The notes under the pieces are model-generated. The model saw nothing but the letters and a program-made list of their open reading frames with translations, was not told the origin of the DNA and did no database searches. A stretch of 64,000 bases of DNA from Haliotis asinina (lineage: Eukaryota; Mollusca; Gastropoda; Lepetellida; Haliotidae): NCBI RefSeq assembly GCF_037392515.1, contig NC_090288.1:12567969-12631968 (forward strand), given 5' to 3'. A program made the position numbers and the translations under genes. This document shows positions 37,623-46,200 of this stretch, piece after piece; position 1 is the stretch's first letter, and each line of letters starts with the position of its first letter.

Positions 37623-38224
37623 ATTCATTCCGTAAGACATACCCTAGTGTCTTCTGGGATCATTTTAAGTGACAATAACAATGTTCACGTCTTTTCTGTG
37701 ACCTGTCTCCCCATACTTTGGAGAGCTTTGTTTCATGGTACAAGAGTACTTGGAATAACATGATGTAATCTTTATTACATAACAATCACAGCTAGCCATT
37801 GTTGTGTTCCCGTCTTACCAGATGATTGTTCTTGCAGATGACATCAGCATTTTCGGGCATTTCATGGCCATTGTGGATAATAAGTGCTTATCTCATTCGA
37901 TAATGTGAAAATATCAGGGGGTGCTTAACCTGTTTCTTTGTGCGTATTTGTTTGCATTAGGAGTCAAAATAATGGAAATTTTTTGCTACAGTAGCAAAAC
38001 ACACAGTTGTTTCCCTTGGGTATGTCAGGAAGTTGTGGTCTTGAGTTTGGATCCCAATATGTCCTCTATCAAACTTTCAAGTTTGTTAGACAGAATCAAA
38101 CCCGTGCTCGTGGGTTCCATGGAAGTGTGCATCTTCCTGACCAACTTCCAAATACAGCTGACAAACTTATGTGACTCAAATTCTACTTACAGTGTAACTG
38201 AGCCAAATTATTTAAAGACTTTGA
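37623..38224. other. 3' flank of the transposase, then plain DNA
   Basis: Up to about 37927 this may be the 3' end of the transposon. The ORF at 37921-38268 has no recognisable domain. Confidence 0.4.
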
Positions 38225-38433
38225 TTTTAGCTGTACAACGCCCCACTCAACAATATTCCGGTTTGTAGATAATTGAGCCTGGGTCTGACAATCCAGTGAC
38301 CAAAAAACGTAAGCATTGATCTACGCAACTGGGATACGACGATGTGTGTTAACCCAAGCCTGACCACCCGATCCAGTTGGTCACCTCTTATGAAAAGCGC
38401 GGGTTGTTGAAGATTTCACAGATCATCACGGGT
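38225..38433 (-). repeat. Family-B SINE
   Basis: Contains 'caacgccccactcaacaata', 'tctgacaatccagtgacc', 'ttgatctacgcaactgggat', 'ctgaccacccgatccagttg' and 'gggttgttgaagat', ending 'tcatcacgggt'. Confidence 0.8.
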
Positions 38434-39593
38434 CATCATTCAATGAGTAAAATAGAAATAAACCTAAGTATCAACAAACAATTCCTCATCATGAAATTGT
38501 CGTACATATTTCAGACTTCTTCTACATGCATACAAAACGGTCTCTACATGCATACAAAACATTTCGGTTTCATTCAGTTGTAATTCTTTAGGCATGTTAA
38601 ACTGCACCAGGGTAACATTAACGGTGTATCATTTAATAAAGCAATATCCTAAAGCCCAAACTCGGTAAAAGCCGGACAGAGACTAAACGCTTTTGATTGA
38701 TGCAGTGTTGGGAATGTAGAAAGGAGCTTCATTTCAACAGCAAAATTGTCTTAAACTATTCCATTACACGCATACTACACACTTGTAATTCAAGAAAATA
38801 TGCCATGCGTATCACTTAGTTAAACGCTTGTATTGATGCTATAATATACGTAACATCATATAGACATGTGCACAGTTAACGTTTACCATATATATTGGTG
38901 TGCATAAAATATATATGGCTTGGATAAATAAACACATGTATAGATGGACATCTCCGAAGTAAGTATGTAAAAATGTGAATATGAAATGAGACGAAAAAAG
39001 ACATTGTGAAATTGCTGATATCTTTAAATGTTGCTTGCAATCTGTTACATTTCAAGATATGAATAACATTTAAAACTATCATAACTGTTTGAAGAATTAA
39101 CTCAATTCAAATGATAACTAATGATCTAAATGTCCATCTGATCTCAAATATTTCATGATATCCCCAAATGTGTATAAGATATCATTAAAAGAATTACATA
39201 ACGACGAGTACTGTACATTACGTTTATGCATATTCACAAATGCATCACAGATATCATCACTATGCTTATGATCTCTTCAAATGACAAATTCAATTCGTGA
39301 TATCTTTGAATGAATTTAAGATATCATCCGTTGCTGATACCAGCAATCAAAACAGTGATATCATGACTTAATTATTTTGAAGATAGCTATAAGCTATTTT
39401 TATATCTGTAATCTAAGTGAAATGTATGGGGGCACAGATGATTAAATTCGTAACATTACCAACAGTAATATACAGATTGTTCAAAGTTAATATATGTTTG
39501 ACACATACATAGACGTCATCCATGAGCCATAAACTTTGGCAAAAGAGATCCTGGCCTAATTTGGTAGTACATACTGTACTGTTTTCAACGTGT
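38434..39593. other. AT-rich DNA with scattered 'gatatc...aaatg' motifs
   Basis: Between about 39018 and 39365, motifs such as gatatctttaaatg, gatatccccaaatg, gatatcattaaaag and gatatctttgaatg recur irregularly in both orientations. This may be an eroded tandem repeat. No gene. Confidence 0.4.
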
Positions 39594-39868
39594 ACCACCT
39601 GTAAATTCCAACAAAAGGAGGTAACATAAAGGACTGCTTACAAAGTACACCACCTGTAGATTCTAATAAAAGGATGTGACACAGTGTATTGTTAAAAAGT
39701 ATACCATCTGTAGATTCTAACAAAAGGAAGAGATATACTGAGTTATTTACAATTCATACCATGTTTAGATTCTAATAAAAGGAAGTGACATAGAGTATTG
39801 TTTACAAACTATACCACCTGTATATTGTAATATAAGGAAGTGACATACCGCATTGCTTACAAAATTGT
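39594..39868. repeat. 55-bp tandem repeat, 5 units
   Basis: 'accacctgta(g)att' starts units at 39594, 39649, 39703, 39758 and 39813 (intervals 55, 54, 55, 55). Each unit then has 'taa(t/c)aaaaggaagtgacata' and 'tgtttacaaa'. Moderate divergence. Confidence 0.9.
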
Positions 39869-40470
39869 AGTGTCTTCAAGATTCTACATGTAGCAAAACG
39901 ATAGTTTCTCATTAGCATCGTCGACTTGTTACCATTAAGAGATCCTTAATAGAGTACATTTGGATATGTCATAGCGTTTCTTAGTGTTTTCATACACCTT
40001 CAAAGCAGATTGGGTACATGTTGTTCAACTTCGTATACACTCTCCAAAATATTTACAATATTCAATTACAGTATGTTAGTAGAAGAACAGAAAGAACAGC
40101 GTCACAAACTATGTTGTTTGTCTTATGAACAATACACACCAACAGGATTGAATATACATTCAGTTTCATTCGCTGATCAGTCTGATTCGCCAATCAAACC
40201 AGATTAAACAAACCTAAGTTTGGTTATATACAGTCTGACAATAATCGCGTTTCACATCGATCAACATTGTAATACTTTATCAGTGCCTAGGGTGCCTAAC
40301 AATCAATAATTGTTTTTGTTGCTTATCCTTTAAATGTATCAAAATTATTTCGTTTTCTTCTGTGAAGATAGACGCCAGGATGCAGTTACGTACTCACTGC
40401 TATGCTGGCCTTTGGAAGCTTGAATGAGATAAAATTGATCGCATCAACATTATTTCAGCCTTGAAGCAAT
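39869..40470. other. Intergenic, nothing recognised
   Basis: AT-rich without features. Confidence 0.4.
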
Positions 40471-40742
40471 AAGTGAGTGAGTGTGTTTAGTTTTACGCCA
40501 CACTCAGCAATATTCCAGCTATATGGCGGTGGTCTGTAAATAATCGAGTCTGGATCAGACAACCCAGTGATCAACAACAAGAGCATCGAACTGTGAAATT
40601 GGGAACCGATGACATGTGTCATCCAAGTCAGCGAGCCTGACCACCCCATCCCGATAGTCGCCTCTCGCGACAAGCATAGTCGCCATTTATGGCAAGCATG
40701 GGTTGCTGAAGGCCTATTCTACCCCGTGACCTTCACGGGTCT
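40471..40742 (-). repeat. Family-B SINE, full length, well preserved
   Basis: Complete minus-sense copy: (GTGA) tail, 'tagttttacgccacactcag', 'caatattccagctatatggc', 'ggtctgtaaataatcgagtc', 'acccagtgatcaacaacaag', 'atgacatgtgtcatccaagt', 'gcgagcctgaccacccca', 'gcaagcatgggttgctgaag', ending 'gtgaccttcacgggt'. It shares with the 2060-2315 copy the duplicated 'gacaagcatagtcgcc...' block, so the two belong to one subfamily. Confidence 0.85.
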
Positions 40743-41444
40743 TCAAAGCAATAAGATACACATACACACACACAAATGTGTTATAAATACGAAGGACTTC
40801 CACACATTTTAACAATACAATATTAGTTACATTTTAAAAATGGGATCTGAGCCAATATTGAAATAAAACATGCAATTACGTATACACATATACACTGTAC
40901 ATATTTACAGTTTATGATTTTGATTTCTGTCAAGTATTTAATGTATGCATCGCAAAGAATGCACTTAAATACTTATGGCTCATCGTCATCTGTTGTCGGC
41001 AGATATTTGTGAGTAAACAAATGATATGTATGACCGATAGTTGAAAACATGCGCTTGAACGGAATCTGTGTTAATAGAAACCAAAACATGCACTATCTTT
41101 TTATGTTTGATAGGTAAGAGCAGCATAAAATAATATAGAAAAATTATATACAGAGATAGATAGTTTTGGTCAAATGAAACAAATGGTCAAATGGACTGGT
41201 ATGTTGTTGTATTGTGTTTAAGTGCATAAGAGTGTCACAATGAAATATGCCGTTGAGCATCCTACATTGTCATATACTTCTTTTGACAGAATTAAACTGT
41301 CGTACATAGCCAACACGGTTACACACATACGCACGCACGCACGCACGCACGCACGGAGAATTACATGTATTACATCTTCTGGTCTACATAATATATTTAC
41401 AAACAAATACATCAAAATTATTCTATGTAAAACACAAAGAAATT
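40743..41444. other. Intergenic, nothing recognised
   Basis: AT-rich. A (GCAC)n run lies at about 41330-41356. Confidence 0.4.
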
Positions 41445-41640
41445 CTCCTCGGATATGTCATGGAAATATTTGGAGCGAGCATCTTCACTTTTTGAGGGGG
41501 TCTTGCATTCCCTTGTGTTGAGCTTCCTCAGGTACAACACACAAGTGATGTTCACTTCTTGTTCAGATACACAAATGTTCTGGATTTCGCTTGCACACAT
41601 GCTGTTCGATTACAGCTATGTTACACGCAGTGTTTCAAAT
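41445..41640 (-). pseudogene. Relic of the 3' end of a STAND-ankyrin gene copy
   Basis: Resembles, in the same orientation, the DNA just downstream of the intact gene's stop (43045-43225) and the corresponding part of the second copy (42080-42310). Shared blocks on the plus strand include 'tggaaatatttg(g)a', 'tcacttttt...ggg-gtc(t/c)tgc', 'cagatacacaaatg-tctgga' and 'tttcgcttgcacacatgctg'. Translated on the minus strand it gives a short frame alignable with those of the other two copies (for example HDISEEN versus YDISDNS). Only the 3' end is present; the ankyrin part is gone. Confidence 0.55.
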
Positions 41641-41756
41641 CATAATAGCATCACAATCCAAACCGTCATTCCACATACTGGATAGATGCGACATGAACAG
41701 ATACATGGTACATGAACTAGTTTACATATTACCAAGGTTATACATAAAGAAACAAA

Positions 41757-41757
<1 letters not shown>

Positions 41758-41809
<52 letters not shown>
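41758..41809. repeat. (CA)n microsatellite
   Basis: About 25 CA dinucleotides. With the next 50 bp it is duplicated once, 146 bp downstream. Confidence 0.95.
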
Positions 41810-41815
<6 letters not shown>

Positions 41816-41930
41816 TACATCCAGCATTTCACAGGTGATTGTAAAGGAAACAATCATATACATCTGATTAAATTAAACAAGGATGATAAAGTACAAGGAT
41901 ACAAAAGCACAAACACACAGACAGACAGAC

Positions 41931-41966
<36 letters not shown>

Positions 41967-42008
41967 CCAGCATTTCACAGGTGATTGTAAAGGAAACAGT
42001 CATATACA
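41758..42008. repeat. Two ~146-bp direct units, (CA)n plus 44 bp
   Basis: The block after the CA tract, 'atccagcatttcacaggtga' + 'ttgtaaaggaaaca', occurs at 41819-41861 and again at 41965-42008, each preceded by a CA tract (the second at 41933-41964). The copies are nearly identical, so the duplication is recent. Confidence 0.9.
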
Positions 42009-42062
42009 CCTTCTAATTTTAATTAAAATGGCTTAATGGCTTAAATAACAGGCTTACATAGA

Positions 42063-42850
42063 TCAAATGGATTCTAAATATACAGTAAAATAACTGTTGT
42101 CGGATATGTCATAAGAGTATACAGTATGTGTTGAGCGAAATATTTCTACTCTAGCACTCTTGAGCACAAGATACATTTTCAGTAGTATGTTGTCTTTTAG
42201 GGTCCTGCATTCATTTTCTTCATCTTCCACAGTCAAAACACTGGAATGATGGTCCCTTCCTTCCTTTCCATCATCGGTAGACAAATGTAGTGGATTTTGC
42301 TGCCAGATTACGGCTGATCCTTCGTTATTTCTCCATGAAACATACGTCTGTTTCTTTATCAATTGAATATCAGCTCCATTCACAGTGAGTTCACATAATT
42401 CGCAATATCTGTGATCTTGCTTCCAGAAGGTTATATCATAAACATAATGCAAAATCCTGAATGTTCACTTTTGAGACAGGAAAAAAACACATCCACCTCG
42501 TTTGTAAATTGTGCTTGAGTTGTAACATGCAGAGGTGTCTGTCCCCTAAAAGAGGTCAAGAGGATGCGTCCACTGTTTCTGCACTGCCCTTTGGAGAAAA
42601 ACACTGGCTGTTTTGGCTGCCTCTGTTCCAACCTTTCCCCAAGAGACTGCAAGAGATGATGATGCCTCTTCCTGTGGCACCAACTTTCTGGAACATCATC
42701 AGCAGAATGGGAATTTGAAGACCACGTGTAACAGCGCAATGACTGTTGACTCAAAGCAAGAATTAACATTTCATCGAGATCCTTTGTGCCACATTCTCTC
42801 TGAAGTAGTTTTGTGACGTCAACAGTTTCGGGTATGTCACGATGGAATTA
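42063..42850 (-). pseudogene. Truncated STAND-ankyrin paralogue, array deleted
   Basis: Same orientation as the intact gene, about 400 bp downstream of it. From 5' to 3' on the minus strand it matches the intact gene's pre-ankyrin region (DDVPESWCH..., about 42630-42700; compare 45490-45545 in the intact gene), then a stretch like the degenerate first ankyrin (VFFSKGQ for VLFQRAAW). It then jumps directly to RGQTPLHVTT, equivalent to the penultimate ankyrin of the intact gene (RGQTPLHLAA), followed by the last ankyrin and C-terminus (about 42230-42460: HYVYDITFW, CELTVNGADIQL). About 17 ankyrin repeats are missing at the join. Frameshifts split it into two ORFs (42431-42769 and 42063-42452). 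The ATP-binding half is absent. I read it as a dead duplicate that lost its array by recombination between repeats. Confidence 0.85.
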
Positions 42851-43229
42851 TACAGGTGAACAGTTATATTATGTTGTATTGTAGTGCCCAAAAGCATCAC
42901 TATCAAATCAATCTACAAACTTCTGCGCTGATGCCATTTGAACTGTCACTCACAAGCTCTGATTTCATTTAAACCGATTTATGTAGAATAGTAACACTCA
43001 AACACATCAAATTTGGTCTATATACAATATAAAGAAAATCCTCCTTTATGTGACATGAGAGTATGTGTTGATTGAAACATTTGAATCCAACCTCTTCAGT
43101 TTTGGGGTCCTGTGTTTGTTTGTCTTCATCTTTCAAATATATAGTTACTTCAAACATATAGTGTTCCCGCCCTTCTCAGATATACAAACAGTATGGATTT
43201 TGCTCACACACACCTGCAGTGCTGTCAGG
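42851..43229 (-). other. Downstream region of the STAND-ankyrin gene, conserved in its relics
   Basis: Probable 3' UTR or lost coding 3' end. The part at 43045-43225 aligns with the two downstream relics. In the gene's own frame there is a TAA at 43230-43232, a TGA at 43176-43178, and then an open stretch of about 60 codons to 42969. I did not find an obvious AATAAA signal on the minus strand here. Confidence 0.5.
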
Positions 43230-46200
43230 TTACGGCTGATCCAGCGTTATTTCTCCATGGAACATACGTCTTTTCTTTGTCAACTGCTCAGCTGTCTCTC
43301 TGCTCTGGTTTTCTATATGAATATCAGCCCCATTCTCAGTTAGGAGTTCATATAATTCGCGATATCTATCAAGCTCTTTCCCAAAACCTATATAGTAAAC
43401 ACTATGCAAAGGCGTGTTGCCGTCTCGATCCTGAGCGTTCACTTCTGAGACAGGTAACAACACACTCACTCCTTCTCTACATTGTTCTCGTGCTGCAAGA
43501 TGCAGAGGTGTCTGTCCTCTCACATTCTTCGCATGCCCATCGGCCCCCATTTCAAACAGTTGTAGTATTATATCCCGACACGGCTTCCTACAGTCTGATT
43601 CATGTATGTAATGGAGTGCTGTGTTGCCATCTTCGTCCTGGGCATTTACATCTAATTCATTTCGCATCAGTTCTATACATTTTGTACATTTACTCTTTGC
43701 TGCATTGTGTAGAGCTGTCAGTCCATTTCTGTTCCTGAGCTTAACATCACCACATTTAGCAATATGATCTTGGTAAACCTTTTCACACCCGTCCTTACAA
43801 AATTGCGCAGAATGCAGATGGTGGAAAGCTGTGTTGCCAGCATTGTCTTGGGCATTTACGTCTGACACATCAAGTAACAATTTTACACCCTGAAAACACT
43901 GCTTACTTGCTATTAGATGTAGCGCGGTCTGCCCCTTTTCGTTTCTGATATGACCATCTAAACCCTTCTGAATAAGAAGGCGCAATATTTCGTGGCAGTT
44001 ATCTTCCACTGTTGTAAAGAAACTTGATTCATGTATGACATGAGCAGCTGTGTTGCCATGGCTATCCTGGACATTCACGTCTGTCACCTCAATCAACAGT
44101 CTCACACATTCTGGACACCGTGCCTCTGCTGCCTGGTGCAGAGCCGTTTCTCCAAAGTTGTTTTCTTTGAGATTCCCATCGGCCATCTTTTCCACAAAGA
44201 GTTTATATAATTCATGGCAATTGTCCTCTTGATGAGACGGCATGTGACGTACAAGGTGCAAAGCTGTCTTACCATTATTATCCTGAGCGTTTATGTCCGC
44301 CGCAGATAGCAAAAGTCTAACACTGTCTACAGTCTGTCTTACCACTGCCTTATGAAGGGGGGTCTGTCCCATTTCATTTTTTATGTCCACATTTGCCCCT
44401 TTCTCCATGAACAGTTTATACATTTCCGCACGACGTGAACCAGGACATTTTTGATGTATACAATGCAATGCTGTATCACCATATTGGTCCTGGGCATCTA
44501 CATCCGACACAGGTAGTAAGATCTTTGCACTTCTTTCACACTGTATCGCAGCTGTGTAATGAAGAGCTGTCTTTCCGGTCGTGTTCTTGATTTTAGCATC
44601 CGCTCCCTTTTCAACAAGGACATTGTGCATTTCACTGCAGTCACCAGCACAACCAATAGGATGCACACAATGGTGTAAACAGAGTAAAGGTGTGTCACCA
44701 TGCTGATCCCTTGCATTCACACCTGTTTCAGTTGTCAGAAGTTTTACACCTTCCGTGCACCGTCCCCTCGCTGCCAAATGTAACGCTGACTGTCCTTGGA
44801 TGTTTGTGATAAGTTTATCACCTCCTTTCTCGATAAGTAGTTGATAGATCATACGGCAGGAATCTGTACTTGATGCAGATATGTGTGTGTTGCTCTTATG
44901 TAAAGAATGTAAAGGAGTGTTACCGTCTTTATCAACCGTGTTTACTTCTGACACAGGCACCAAAAGCTGAACACACTTCACACAAGTTCTCTCTGTTACC
45001 AAATGCAGGGCTGTCTTACCCAGTCTATTTTTTATATGAACGTTAGCCCCGTTATCAATAAACAACTGCAATAGCTCATGCACTTCCTGTGTGCAAGGGG
45101 GCCCCCGCCAGTTGTAAGTGTACAAACAATGTACAATTGTGTCACCATTGCAATCCTGTGTATCTATGGCATTAGTCGATAACAATAAACGGACACATTT
45201 CACACACTTGGCAATCGTTGCAACATGGATTGGTAACTGACCCTTATTGTTCGCCTGCTGCTTTCCAGACACCCTTTTCTGTAGAAACTCCAATACATCA
45301 TGGCGATGGACTTCACAAGAACCAACCAAATAGTGAAAAACTGTGTTACCCTTGCCATCAGGGTCAGTTACACCAGACCATGACAGGAAGATGTTAACAC
45401 ATTCCTTACATTGTTGCCATGCTGCTCTTTGGAAAAGAACACTTGCTGTTATGGGGTGCATCTGTACAAAGGTTAGAGACTTCAAGAGTTGGTGATATTT
45501 CTTACTGTGACACCAACTTTCTGGAACATCATCGCGAGGAGAACGGGGAATTTGAAAGACCTCATGTAACATCTCAATGACTTTATCAGGATCATGCTGA
45601 CAAGATGCAAGGATCACAATTTGTTCGAGATACATGGTGCCACCTTCTCCATGAAGTAGTTTTATGACATTAACAGCTTCTGATATGTCAGTTGTTGTTA
45701 TTTTATCTTCCTTGCGTACACTTTCTGGTCCTGGAATAAAACACTTCTGGGTGTGTCTGTCAATACACATTTGTAGATACTGACTGTATAATTGATTTGG
45801 ATCTTGCATGTGTGTATTGCATAAACGAATTATGTTTCTGAGACATACCACATTGCAGTAATGTACTGCAATTTGAAGCAAACATTTCAGTTTTCCTGGT
45901 TCCGGTTCCATCTTTTCTGTTAGCTTGAAGCAATTATCAGACGTGATGGATGGTCTTCCTGCTAGAAATCGAAAACACTCATCTGAGGGATGTGCTCTGC
46001 AGGAGAGTAACAATTCTACTAGGTCATTCTGACTCATGTACACAGCATACGTTAACGCCTCGTCCAAGACTGATTTGGTTTCATCTGCGGCAGCACCGAA
46101 TGTTCGAATAATTCGCATAGCAAAAGCTGTCATTTTGTTGAGGATTATGTGGGATAAGCAATACACGAAAGAACTTTGATCCAACAGGACAACATTCTCT

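Larger units (their letters stand above)
34590..37926 (+). mobile_element. Possible Tc1/mariner element with remote terminal repeats
   Basis: Near-terminal sequences match as inverted repeats. 'ttaagcaccatcctgtattt' + 'tcaca' at about 34598-34622 corresponds to the reverse complement of 37897-37927 (ttaagcaccccctgatattt + tcaca), and the match continues loosely through 'tcgaa'. Both ends start with 'taagcacc', compatible with insertion at TA. A decayed transposase lies inside at 36.6-37.6 kb. The span (3.3 kb) is about twice that of a usual Tc1 element, so about 1.5-2 kb of unrelated DNA, including an AGT microsatellite, must have been inserted on the left if this pairing is right. Confidence 0.4.

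Noticed and set aside
41291-41356. Short (CGCA)n stretch as a regulatory CpG feature
   Set aside because: Simple tetranucleotide repeat; no gene start nearby.
43193-43738. Plus-strand 181-codon ORF
   Set aside because: Antisense shadow of the ankyrin-coding strand; no domain.
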